DNA from: Diplonema papillatum
Taxonomy: Eukaryota; Euglenozoa; Diplonemea; Diplonemida; Diplonemidae
DNA: 64,000 nt
NCBI GenBank assembly: GCA_030068145.1
Contig: JAPJBO010000478.1
Span: 1-64,000 of the forward strand
Direction: 5' to 3'
Shown here in pieces: positions 44,270-54,600 of this stretch; positions within the stretch are counted from its first letter, which is position 1; each line of letters begins with the position of its first letter. Made by a program: the position numbers and the translations under genes. A model generated the notes under the pieces. The model worked only from the letters and a program-made list of their open reading frames with translations. It was not told the DNA's origin and searched no databases.

Positions 44270-44765
44270 CACCCCAGTCCTCCAGGAATGTTGGCCCACA
44301 TCAAGGCTTGTAAAGGCCAGTCCCTCCAGAAAAGTTGGCACGTCAAGGCTTCTAAAGGCCTGTCCTCCAGGAATGTTGGCCCAGATCAAGGCTTCTAATG
44401 GCCAGTCCCTCCAGAAAAGTTGGCATGCCAAGGCTTCTAAAGGCCTGTCCTCCAGGAATGTTGACCCACATCAAGGCTTCTAAAGGCCTGTCCTCCAGGA
44501 ATGTTGGCCCACATCAAGGCTTCTAAAGGCCAGTCCCTCCAGAAAAGTTGGTACGTCAAGGCTTCTAAAGGCCTGTCCTCCAGAAAAGCTGGCCCGTCAA
44601 GGCTTCTAAAGGCCTGTCCTCCAGGAATGTTGGCCCACATCAAGGCTTCTAAAGGCCAGTCCCTCCAGAAAAGTTGGCCCAGTTGCCTCATCAAGGCTTC
44701 AAAAGGCCAGTTCCTCCAGAAAACTTGGCCGACATCAAGGCTTCTAAGCCCCTCCAGAAAATATT
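44270..44765 (+). repeat. ~43-bp tandem array, 11 copies
   Basis: The words 'caaggcttctaaaggcc', 'gtcctccaggaatgttggcc' and 'agtccctccagaaaagttgg' alternate with a period of 43-44 bp. Two unit types ('aatgttggcc' and 'aaaagttggc') are interleaved irregularly. Confidence 0.9.
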
Positions 44766-44838
44766 GCGTCACTACAACCTTAGGAATTGTATCGTAGTTT
44801 CATTGTTGCTGAAGTCAAGTCGGCATCAGATTAAGTGT

Positions 44839-44962
44839 GGCGCGGGGCGAGACTGGAGTTGGAAACAGTAAAGTTAGGGTGAAGCTAAGTTCAGGTGAAG
44901 CTAAGTTCTGGTAAAGCAAAGTTCAGGCAAAACTAAGTTTGCGCGAAGCAAAGTTCAGGTTA
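44839..44962 (+). repeat. Left inverted repeat of a 4.7-kb segment (17-bp units)
   Basis: Begins with 'ggcgcggggcgagactggag', the exact reverse complement of 49,523-49,542. It continues through a GAAACAGTAA-like word into about six 17-bp units near 'aagttcaggtgaagcta'. Confidence 0.8.
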
Positions 44963-45504
44963 TGGTGATGCTGATTGCAAGTTCGACGACAGTACCCAGG
45001 GACTCTCCCAGAGACCCCCCCGAACCCCTCCCCACTCTGTTTTCCCCAAATGCCAGTGTCCGAGGATATACATGCACATTTGGTCGAAATACGCTGCCAG
45101 GAGAAAAGCAAAGGTTGAGAAGAACTGCTGATTCTTGTTGCTGACCATGCACACAAATGAAGGAAGCCAGTAAGAGGGAAGCTGCCTTTTTTCGTTTCGT
45201 TTAGCTATTCTGTGCGACCTGCTGTACACTGGGGTGCATTCACGTCAGGGTGCAGGTGCAAGAGACATGAGTCTTCGCCAACAAGCGACGAGTTGAAGCC
45301 AATCTAAAAACCAATAATAAAGGATTCACGAAGTTGTGAGGTGAGTTACCAACAGAACCAAGCTTATGTTAAACAACTCTGGTTCAGTTGGGCATTTTTA
45401 TGTCCGACAAAGAAAGAGCTGAAACACTCGAAAATGCTGCACTCAATAAAAAGGAAGCTACACAAAGGAAGAGTCTGTGTTCGGGATTAAACCACTTGGC
45501 GCGT
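44963..45504. other. 3' flank of the TMBIM-like gene; nothing else recognised
   Basis: No repeat or coding support. On the minus strand it follows the stop codon of the gene at 45,505. Confidence 0.4.
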
Positions 45505-46362
45505 TTAATTGTCCCTGCCAGACAAAATCTGGACCATTCTGGTGAATATGTTGACCAGGTTCAAAACAACGTTGATACTGTCACCAACAACATCGTTGAT
45601 GCCTGCATTGGCCTTTTCAATCATAGCACCTGTGTCAGCAGCGACCATCAGGGAAAACAAAGCCAGCCCACCGTACATTGACAGCTGGGTGAACAAAGGC
45701 GTGGGCCAGAAAATGTTGAAAATTTGCATGCCAACAAGACCTATCAACCCAGCGAACAACGGGCCTTGCATCTTGATGCTGCTTCCCTTTGGTGCCAGAA
45801 GGGCTGCCGATGTGAAGCCAGCGAATGTAGCCCCTGTCAGACCGAGGGCCGGGACCAAAACACCACCGAATTTAGCGAAGGCGACAATTGGAGCCAGGCC
45901 CATGCCCGTGAGACCTGCAAAGGAGTGAAACATTGCCAGTTTCGTGCCCTGAGTCTTCCCGTATCCCATCGAAAGCGCGACGAGTGGAACGATCGAAGCA
46001 ACCATGGGCGCCCAGAACGGGACGGACATGCCAAGTGGTGTAAACATCATTACACTGCAGCCTGCCGCCATGGTGGCCACACCAGCAGCAGAGTTCGCAT
46101 ACACCCGTGACAGGTACGTTCGCGCATGCGGTGTGAGTGCGTCGAACTCGCTTACTCTCTCCTGTGTGGGAGTCGAAGCTTCCTCAACGTTGCTGATGTC
46201 ATTGTTTTTGTTTATCCGAGCAAGCTTTGGGCCACTGAAGCTGAATGCTCTCACCTGTGATGGGGCAGCCGCATTCCACATGCCCCCCTTCATGCCGGCT
46301 CTGACGAACAGAGGCCCTCGGGCAACCATCAATCTGTTCAACACTGTTGCTGAACGCAGCAT
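45505..46362 (-). CDS. Mitochondrial Bax-inhibitor-1 family membrane protein (TMBIM5/GHITM-like)
   Basis: 285 aa, one intact exon. The N-terminus (MLRSATVLNRLMVARG, rich in Arg, no acidic residue up to about 50) looks like a mitochondrial targeting sequence. About six to seven hydrophobic segments follow from residue 88. The C-terminal half carries the family's signature: 'MYGGLALFSLMVAADTGAM' (229-247) and a terminal 'GDSINVVLNLVNIFTRM' helix with an acidic residue. BI-1 proteins are cation-leak or exchange channels; the GHITM branch sits in the inner mitochondrial membrane and affects cristae and calcium/proton exchange. The function here is inferred from the family. The gene lies inside a segment bounded by inverted repeats. 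Confidence 0.9.
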   Translation of the reverse strand: MLRSATVLNRLMVARGPLFVRAGMKGGMWNAAAPSQVRAFSFSGPKLARINKNNDISNVEEASTPTQERVSEFDALTPHARTYLSRVYANSAAGVATMAAGCSVMMFTPLGMSVPFWAPMVASIVPLVALSMGYGKTQGTKLAMFHSFAGLTGMGLAPIVAFAKFGGVLVPALGLTGATFAGFTSAALLAPKGSSIKMQGPLFAGLIGLVGMQIFNIFWPTPLFTQLSMYGGLALFSLMVAADTGAMIEKANAGINDVVGDSINVVLNLVNIFTRMVQILSGRDN

Positions 46363-47257
46363 TCTTGTATCTTGTTTTTGTTTCCTTTGGCTTGGTTCCT
46401 ACTTGTATGATTGGGATCGCGACTTCAGTGACAAGCACTACCTTTCTGCAGCCACCGCTCGGTCGCCCAAACGGAGCCCACTTCTTTTGAGCGACTCTCC
46501 TCCTGAGGGTCAATCTGCAATTCGATATACAGGATATAAGGATAGATCTGATAGAACGGTGCACCGTGGTTCATCACGATGTACAGCGGCAGGCAATTCG
46601 ATGCAGTTCTGACACCGGGATGGACCGGCTCACCGGAAACTAATGCTGCTTCCTGAAAAGAAGAGGGTTCCAAAGCAACAGCTAGGCTTGGTAAAGCCAA
46701 CAAAAAAGTAGTTGGCTAGAGGGAAGTACTGGGAGAACTGTGTGACACCCGAGCGGCGGCATGGTTTGCAACCCATTTTCGTGCGCCATGGCACAGGACA
46801 CCGGAACTGGATGGACTGGACATGCTAAATCGAATGGTTTGTGGAGGGTGGCCATGCTTGGCCATCCATTCTGCTACGAGTTTCATCATGTACACAATAA
46901 GCACCTTTAGCAGCGTGGAAACGAACTCTGTAGACCGGATAGTGACACCGGGTTCGTCTGGTGCCGTACACAGTAGCAGCCAAAACTACCACCATGCTAC
47001 GAGAGCACAGGAAACCCCAATTCGGGACAGGGCTCTCTCGATGAGACTTCAGTGTGCGCAGTGTCTTTTGAGTCTCCCTATCGAGAGAATGATAAGGGGT
47101 TGTTTGGTGACTATTGTGTTTGTTGTATTCATCTCGGGGCATTGGCTGCCCATTTGTCTTCACTCTTTTTTCCAAGCATTGATTGCCTGCGAACTTACCC
47201 ATTTTGCCCCAGGTGCGGCACCCAATACAAAAACTCCAAAAGACGTGAACGACACGT
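46363..47257. other. Intergenic, no supported gene
   Basis: On the minus strand the left part holds the 5' region of the TMBIM-like gene and the right part the 3' flank of the two-TM gene. Short frames overlap without motif or splice support. Confidence 0.4.
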
Positions 47258-47848
47258 TTAGAAGGGTAGCTCACGCCTCTTGGGAAGCCGAGTCATGGAT
47301 CTTTGAAAGAAGACGATTCCAAGAAGAAGGAAGCCAAGGAGGATCACCCCCAGCAGAAGAACAATCAGATCCGAAGTGCCAGGGGTCAGCCATGCCGTCG
47401 GGTCGGGATTGTTCAAGTAAGCCACGGGGTCAGTGCAGTTCATCACATAGCAGGTTTCGTTTGCTGTGAAGAGCAACGAGTCGCGAATACTCTGCGACTC
47501 GTTGCAGTAGAACGGCACACCGCTTTCTGTTTGGCTGATAACAGCATTAGACCCGCAACCTAGCACCTCCACTTCAGCTGGGCAGACTGACGGGTCAGCG
47601 ATGCTCGTGAAGATGTCGAGCCCGCTGCAAGTTGTTTCTATCGAGCCCCCACCCGTCTTCAGCTTCGCGACACTGACGCCGATGAGGATAATCCCGAACA
47701 CGCCGAGCACCAAAAACAGACTGACTACCAGCCTCGAGTGCAGGAATTCGATCGCAGGCGTGTACCAGTGGTATGTCGGTCGAGGGCCATACCAGGTGTT
47801 CACCCCGTCTCGGCTTCGACAGCTGGCCGTCATATTCACTTTCTTCAC
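47258..47848 (-). CDS. Two-TM protein with a Cys-rich, glycosylatable loop, family unknown
   Basis: 196 aa, single exon. A polar N-terminus (1-38) is followed by TM1 (about 40-61, 'VSLFLVLGVFGIILIGVSV'), a loop of about 95 residues with six Cys (74, 89, 98, 115, 133, 138) and three N-glycosylation sequons (NES, NET, NCT), TM2 (about 160-182, 'LIVLLLGVILLGFLLLGIVF') and a short basic tail. The six cysteines suggest up to three disulfides and a loop facing the lumen or exterior. It could be a partner or receptor subunit at the membrane; no family is recognised. It lies 0.9 kb upstream of, and on the same strand as, the TMBIM-like gene. Confidence 0.6.
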   Translation of the reverse strand: MKKVNMTASCRSRDGVNTWYGPRPTYHWYTPAIEFLHSRLVVSLFLVLGVFGIILIGVSVAKLKTGGGSIETTCSGLDIFTSIADPSVCPAEVEVLGCGSNAVISQTESGVPFYCNESQSIRDSLLFTANETCYVMNCTDPVAYLNNPDPTAWLTPGTSDLIVLLLGVILLGFLLLGIVFFQRSMTRLPKRRELPF

Positions 47849-49239
47849 GCTTTTTCAAGCATCAAAAAGCCGTCACTTTCACCGCAATTTCTTTTGGACC
47901 TGCGATGTTTGGTGACGAGTTTGTATGTGGGACTTTGGCACCAGAGAAGGGTTTTTCAGACCTGTGTTGAGACCGGTTCTGAGCAGTTTCGCTGCCTGTT
48001 CAGCAGCAGCCATAAACACACAAAGATCATGGCACTTCGGCAGTTCCCAAGACTACAAGGCATGATCATGGGTACTTTTTGGCACTGTTGTTGTGTCGCC
48101 AATCACACAGTAAAGAATCATTGTCAAAGGTCTAGTGTAATTCAATGAGGGCTGCGTTCAAGACTAGCTCCTCGAACGTTGGTGAAATTTCTGGTGCCTC
48201 CCCCTTTGTTCTGGCGGCCTGGGCCGAAGGCGATCGGCCTGCGTCTGGACTGTCACGCACGGTGTTACCGCAGAGGCACGATACATGTGACCCTCTATTT
48301 TCAAGATCGTGATTTCACAAGAACGTCTACGTTGACAACACGCTTGGTCTCTCAAGCCGCGCACCGGTCCGAAGTCATCCGAGACTCGTGTCGCCACGGA
48401 TACAGCGAGACGATGGTGTTGTCTTGTTTTCTTGGCCTGCAGTACACCGGCCATGTTCTCTTGACAAGTACCCCGTTCAGCTGCGCAAATGAACGACGTA
48501 ACTTGGTGAATCGCCTTCCCCGTAACCAGCATACAGGCAACAGCCTGCGGAGTCTTTGATGGTCCTGTTCCTTGCCGTGCTTTGGTTGTGCATCCTCTTC
48601 TTCGATGATCTTTTTCATCGCGCAAGAGGCTTGCTGTGAAACACCGCATCTCCAGGGTTTTTTTAGACGGGGCTTGTGGTGTCGCTATATGAAGAATAAA
48701 TTGCTTTCTCCAAATGTCATTTGTAGACCACCCGAGAGTTTTCCGAGTTTTCCCTAGTTTGTCCCTGGTGGTTGGATCAAGACACCGTGGTAAACCGCAA
48801 GAAATCTGTGCAAGTTTTGAAGCTAGAATGCAGATTCTCTGTAGTGATGGCCACGCATTAGTCACCTTCTCGATCGTACACTGTGTTGTGTCACTCATTC
48901 GCATCATCGTTTTGCACCGTCGCCTTGTTTCCTTTGCCGATATGTTCTAGCAAACCCTGCATTCAATTTCACGCGTGGCGTTGACACTTCGACTTCCGTT
49001 GAGGGGGTCGGCATCCCTCGTCTTCGTTTTGCTGGCTTCCTCGCTGGTGCTTAGAGCCGAAGAAAAGGGCAAACTTGGTACTCTGTTTTTCTTTTCGCGT
49101 TTGGCCGTGGCCACCCTGACAAGACTCGCATTCAGGTTTGCCTGGAGGCTACCTGAACAAAGAGGGCGGGGTTGACTCAAACAATTCTCACGACCTCTTT
49201 CTTCCTCCGCCAGTTTCCTCTTCTGCTAGTGGTCCCCCC
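47849..49239. other. Mostly noncoding; one unsupported 247-aa frame
   Basis: A minus-strand frame at 48,164-48,907 is open for 247 codons but has no recognisable domain, a biased Arg/Thr composition and competing frames. I do not call it a gene. Confidence 0.3.
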
Positions 49240-49542
49240 GGTACTGGCGCCGAACTTGCCATCACAGGCTAAACTTGCTACCACACGCCGAACTCAGCTC
49301 CGCCCGAGTCAGCACCACTAGAACCCGAATATTGCTTTGCTTCACCAGATCTTAGCTTCATCCGGTTTGGCTCACTGGAACTTTGCTTCGCCCGAACTCA
49401 GCTGCGCCCGAACTTTGCTTCGCCTGAACTTTGGTTCACCAGAAATTTGAATCACCCAAACTTAGCATCGCCCGAACTTAGCTTCGCCCGAACGTTACTG
49501 TTTCCCGAACTTTAACTGCTGCCTCCAGTCTCGCCCCGCGCC
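49240..49542 (-). repeat. Right inverted repeat of the 4.7-kb segment (17-bp units)
   Basis: About 15 imperfect 17-bp units ('gaacttagcttcgcccg') in reverse orientation to those at 44,868-44,962, then an outer word 'ctccagtctcgccccgcgcc' (49,523-49,542) that is the exact reverse complement of 44,839-44,858. Inverted repeats made of short tandem units recall fold-back elements. Confidence 0.8.
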
Positions 49543-49779
49543 GGCCTTTAGCCGAGCGCACGTACTTATTGTACGACGGTTTATACGGTGCTGACAGTCC
49601 GACACTCATACGGCTCTTGACATTGATCTGTAACTCCTTGAGGTTTCGGACACACATTTCTTACAACTGTCTAAAGGAGCTCGGGTAGACACCTTCGGGC
49701 CTGAACAACTTAAAGAAAATGCGACTTTGTGCAGTGACACGAGAGGTGCAGAATAGGTGGAGGCCGCACCAATGAAATA

Positions 49780-50110
49780 CCACTGTCGCCTTACTTACAG
49801 ATCCAAGACGGCAGCCGTAAGGGCACCCATTCTGTGTGGAGCTGCTTACAATAGCGAGCTGCCGGAGCACACGATGCCGCCACAAATGGGTGCCGCCTGC
49901 TGGAAATGAGGTAATTGATCTAGCAAACAACCTCATAGGCATCCTCCCCCACAACTTGACGTTCGCGGACCCAATGTCCCCTGTGTTCGCATTGGAATTG
50001 CTACGGAACAGAATGCGTGGAATTGATTGGTTGAAGCACCTAAGAGCGACTCTGTATACCCGACTTGGTGGTCGCATTGCATCACGCTTGCGGCCAAATC
50101 TCGGGTAATC
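49780..50110 (+). pseudogene. Possible decayed RNase H end of a LINE
   Basis: The plus-strand frame 49,836-50,108 contains 'RHKWVPPAGNEVIDLANNL', reminiscent of the last RNase H motif of LINEs (WVPxHxGIxGNExADxLA). The upstream frame has stops and the Asp/Glu motifs are not visible, so this is only a weak suggestion. Confidence 0.25.
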
Positions 50111-50370
50111 TACAAGAGGCGAATCGTGATGCCAGGACCACTGGCCTCTTTCGAACAGATTCGGTCGGTGGGTGGCCGGCTAAGCGCCAGCGACGGGGTC
50201 ATACGGCTGAATTTGGCTGGGTGCTGCATGCCCTTCGGATAGTGTTGCAGAAGCAGGGGAAAGATGCGATCCGACTCTGCCATTGGATAGTGTGTGTGAT
50301 GTGTAAACACAGGCGCTATGTAGAATTGAGCCTTCGCAGAGTTGGAAACGTAGTCCCGAAGCGCAGATTG

Positions 50371-50518
<148 letters not shown>

Positions 50519-50574
50519 GACCCGTTTTAACGTGGTGCCTCCCTTCACGAAAGTACGACCACGCTCAGATTAAG

Positions 50575-51453
50575 CTAGGTGACGGCCGATGCACCCCCGG
50601 GCTGGGAGTGGGGGCCTCCATTCGCTCTCCTGTTTGCGTGATGCTTTGTGCAGCAGCTGGCTAATGCTTCGTTTTCAGCCACACAATCGCCGCAACGTCC
50701 TAGTCTGTGAGCTGTGCAGAAGTGCATCCGGGGCCTTAGACCATCCGATCCGTGATGATGCTGCTTGAGGCGACAGCAGGTCTCCGCCGGTAGACGCTTT
50801 TTTACGCACTCACTGCATCGCGGCTTTTTGTGGAGCGAGCAAACCACTCCAGGGCGGGAAGTGTTAGCAGCGCCTTCTGGGGCCTCGCACGGGGGGGCAC
50901 CTTTGCGCGGGTCAGTGCTTGAACCCCTTTCGGCCTCTTCCGTTCTGCCTTTCCAGTCGGGTTTTCCCTGTGTCCATCCTGCCGGGTAAGCCTCCTCTGG
51001 CAAGAAGGTTGCGGCCCACTTCAGGTGTGGCGGGTAAGGGCTGCTCTCATGTTCGTCCGCGATTCCCGCCTGCGCGTGTTCGCGTATCCTCACGATGATG
51101 CCTTCTGTCGCCTCTGACAGCTGCGCTCGTCGGGAGACGCCCCGTACAACCGTCCCTCCCAGGGATGTCAGCACGGTGGAGGAGTACTCATGGCCATAGA
51201 ACCACGGCTGCCCCGTCACCTTCTTGTACGCCTTCCCCATCTCAACGAGGCTAAGCGCTTTGCCCAAGGCGGACCGGCGAAAGTCGGTTAGCATCTTCTC
51301 TTGCCTTCGAGGAGTCGGCCGCTGGCGCTGCACCAAGTCCATGGCGGCGATACTCAGGGCATCAGCGTCCGTGTTCCTCTCGCGCTTGACGTGCTCGATG
51401 CGCACTGTCATCCGTCGCTGCAGGGAAGAAACCATTCTGGCAGCGCGTGTCTG
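50575..51453 (-). pseudogene. OTU-LINE ORF2 C-terminal part: RNase H end and Cys/His repeats
   Basis: From 51,453 the minus-strand frame resumes with the last RNase H block ('MVSSLQRRMTVRIEHVKRER', then 'NTDADALSIAAMD'). A linker follows, with 'WFYGHEYSST', then two copies of a Cys/His module: C-x2-H-x4-C-x2-C-x9-CC followed by His residues ('CSLHKKPRCSECVKKRL', 'FCTAHRLGRCGDCVAENE'). It ends at 'PGGASAVT' and stop. The Cys/His modules may bind RNA or zinc; this is inferred only from spacing. A related end is found at 58,242. Confidence 0.78.
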
Positions 51454-51659
51454 GTATGGTGTCGGAAGTAATCCAGCCGCTGCCCACCGTGCGCAGCAAT
51501 AACGTGGCAGAGTATGAAGCGGTGCTAGCGGGCCTGCATCTGCTGAACGAAGCGAACGATGCGGACGATGCGGACGGCACGCAGTGTACGGTGCGGGGGG
51601 ACTCGGCACTGGTAGTGGGGCAGCTTTTGCGACGCCTGGCATGTTCCGAGGAGCTCCTT
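51454..51659 (+). pseudogene. Inverted 206-bp segment of the RNase H domain
   Basis: Read on the plus strand, this segment encodes the middle of an RNase H ('VRSNNVAEYEAVLAGLHLL' and 'VRGDSALVVGQLLRRL'), exactly the part missing between the two minus-strand pieces: 'VCFDGGARANG...GAVMYRDG' (ending at 51,660) and 'MVSSLQRRMTV' (starting at 51,453). The break points carry short inverted similarity (ggtgtc/ggcgtc). Confidence 0.82.
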
Positions 51660-54600
51660 GACGCCGTCTCGGTACATTACCGCCCCTGCGCCAGCAACGG
51701 CGAAGGCGGTTCCGTTCGCTCTCGCCCCACCATCGAAGCACACAAGCAACCTGCTGTCGCCCATTTCCCCATCCGCTAGCGTTGTGTGAGCTGCTGTCAC
51801 CTTGCCTGTCTGTGCTTGAGGTACTGCTGTATAGTACCTGCTTTTGAGGTCAGGGAGCCGCTGTCCGGTGTGCATTTCGAACTCTACAGCTAACTCGATG
51901 AAGCTGATGCCCAGCTCGTCGTGTCCCGGGGGTGCCCATTTCACCTGCCGCAGCCAGTCGGTGAACGCCATCCACATTTCCCGTCCGTATTTCCATTTCG
52001 TTGTCACGGCGGATGGCGCAATGAAAGGGACTGCGAGTCGGCAGGGTTCAGTTGGTCTCCAGCCTCGCGGGTAGCTCTCTGTCCTGTGATGCCGGGCTGA
52101 CCTGTCGAGCAGGCCGTCGGCACCCTGGCGTTCCCTCAGCACTTCGACAAAGAACAGTTGCAGTCGCTTCACTACATGCCGCCTTTTCTCCGTATTGCAG
52201 TATAGACAGCTTTCTTCACCGGCCCCTGTTCGTCCAGCCGCCGGCGTGGCTCCCACAATCACTGATTTCAGCATGCCGGCTTGATACGCGGTGAGTGGGG
52301 AATCGTGCATCTCCAGCAGGTGCCGGGTTGTCTGGTAATCCACCCCGTCCCGCACTCCCCCGAAGTCTCCTCCCCGCCTTGCCGCAAGCTGAGCCATTTC
52401 GCGTAGTCTCAAAGCGTATCGCAGGTCGTGCTGTAGAAGCTTCGTGTTGTCCTGTGCCGCTGCATCATGCACTACCTCGTCTCCGGCTTCGTTCGTGTAG
52501 GCGATGCTGGTTGGTGCCACCCATCGCCACCCGAGTCCGTCTAGCGCTTCTTTGAAGAAGGCGAAAGGTCCATGCAATGTCGCAAGCGAGTCGCTGTGCT
52601 CCCACGCTGTCTGTGACAGAGATCTCGCGGACTCCCACTTCTTGAGTTGCACTGCCCAGGTGGTGATTCTTCTGTATGCCGGCACAACTACCGGGTCGAG
52701 TCGGTGCCCATGATGTAGGATATGTAGGACCGCCTCTTGAGCTCGGCGCGGCGGCCCAGTCCACATCGCCTCCGTGAACAATCTTCTCAGGCGCACGCTG
52801 TCCCGCTTCGTCATTCCCGATACTGCTGCACCGTAGTACCGTTTAGCTCCCGCTGACATGCTGACCACGAGGTCCTTCGCTTCGCCTGGCAGCGGGAGGC
52901 AAGCTGCCCTTTTCAGCACCCGCTCAGCTTCGGAGTTCCTCTCCACAATCCGTTTCGACGGCCGAATTACCTCCCCCGGTGGCACCTTCTCTGTGGTTAG
53001 CATCACGCCGAGAACGTCGAATGTCACCCGCCTTTGTATACCTTCTTGTCGCCCGTTGTTCACTGCTGTGCCGTCGCTTTCCGCATAATCAAGGGTTTGC
53101 GGGGTGTCCGACGCCGTCGTGAAAAAATGCGACTTTTTCTGCGTGCAGACTTTCATCCCGGTCAGCCCGGCGAACATTCCTGACCGCCTGGCTGCCTCCT
53201 CTAAATCGGCAAACGTCTTCAGCATTGCATACACGTCATCGACGTACGATAGCGGAATCGCCGCTTCGATGTCCGCTACGTGTCGCATCCAGACACTGAT
53301 GATGACGTTAATTAGGATGACACTCAGCGGGCATCCCTGCATTATCCCGTTCGTAGGCACGAAGCCTTCTCCAACCGTTGCTCCCACCCGGAAGTGACGC
53401 CGCATGTTGGTGTAGGCTGCCCTCAGAGTCCGCAGTACAACCTCGTTAAACCCCAGCTCCTCGGCCAGCTTAAAGGCTACTTCGATCGGTACCGAGTCAA
53501 AGCACTTTTGGAAGTCCAGCGCTAGGCCAAAGAGTGGCTCTCCCGTTAGGTGCGCCTCTTCGATAAGCGCTGCCAAGTGCCATACCAGGTCGTCTGTTCC
53601 ATGTTCCTTCCGACATCCATGCAGGCCGCTCGGCGCAATCTCGTCCATCCACGCGAGTGCTGCCTTCGCCCTTACGGCTGCCCATATCCGGTACAGGACA
53701 GGCGTTATCGAAATCGGTCGTTGCGACAAGGGGTCCCCGTTGCTTTCGGGCTTCGGAAGCAGGTGAATGATCGCATGCATTAGCTGTTCCGGCCATCGTC
53801 CCTCGCTTTCCACTGCGTTCATGGCATCTGCCATGAGTTGTAGGATTTCCGAGGGGAGTTGTCGTAGCTCGTGCACGCGCCATCCATGTAGTCCGGGGGA
53901 CGATGTCTTTTTCATCTTCTTGAGTGCCGCGTCCACATCAGCAGCACTGATGGGCTCGCATTCCATCGCATGCGGCGCGGGTAGATACCGTGCGTACTGC
54001 GACTTGAATGCCTCCCACTCTGGCTCCGGTTGGTCCGCATACTTTTGAAATATACCTCCCCAGGCGCCGGGCCCTCTCAGCATCTCATCGATCTCCGTCG
54101 GGCACGCGGTTAAGGTGCCATCCTGTCGTCGCAGAAATGCCGTTGGGATCCCTTGCTGTCCAGCTAGAAACCGATATATATCGCCTTTTTCTGGGCCACT
54201 CCAAGCCTTCTGTATTCGATCCTTCCAGAGGCGTGAGCGCTGCGTCTTCAGCGCGGCAATCGCTTCACGTTGGGATCCTTCCAGCCTCTCTACCGCCGCC
54301 ACGAGTTCCTGCAACTCATCGCTGCTTCCGAAGTGCGTGAGCTGCGGTAAGAACTCTTCCACATTTCTTCTCCGCAACGCGTTTCGTGCGTTGCGTTCTG
54401 CTACCGTCATCGCACCCACTTGTCCGCTACCGAGCCTCTGCCTTGCCTCCGCGACCACTGAGCGTAGCATTCCAAGAACTCTATCGCGTTGCTTCGTGGA
54501 CCAATTCATAGCTCCTCGCGTCGTGCATGCCTGCCTCGCAGATGCGTGCGCCTCCCGTGTGCGGTAGCCGCCGGCTCTACCCCGGTAAGCAGTCGACCCT

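Noticed and set aside
45388-46612. Plus-strand ORFs of 97-202 aa over the TMBIM-like gene
   Set aside because: Antisense shadows of an intact, recognisable minus-strand gene.
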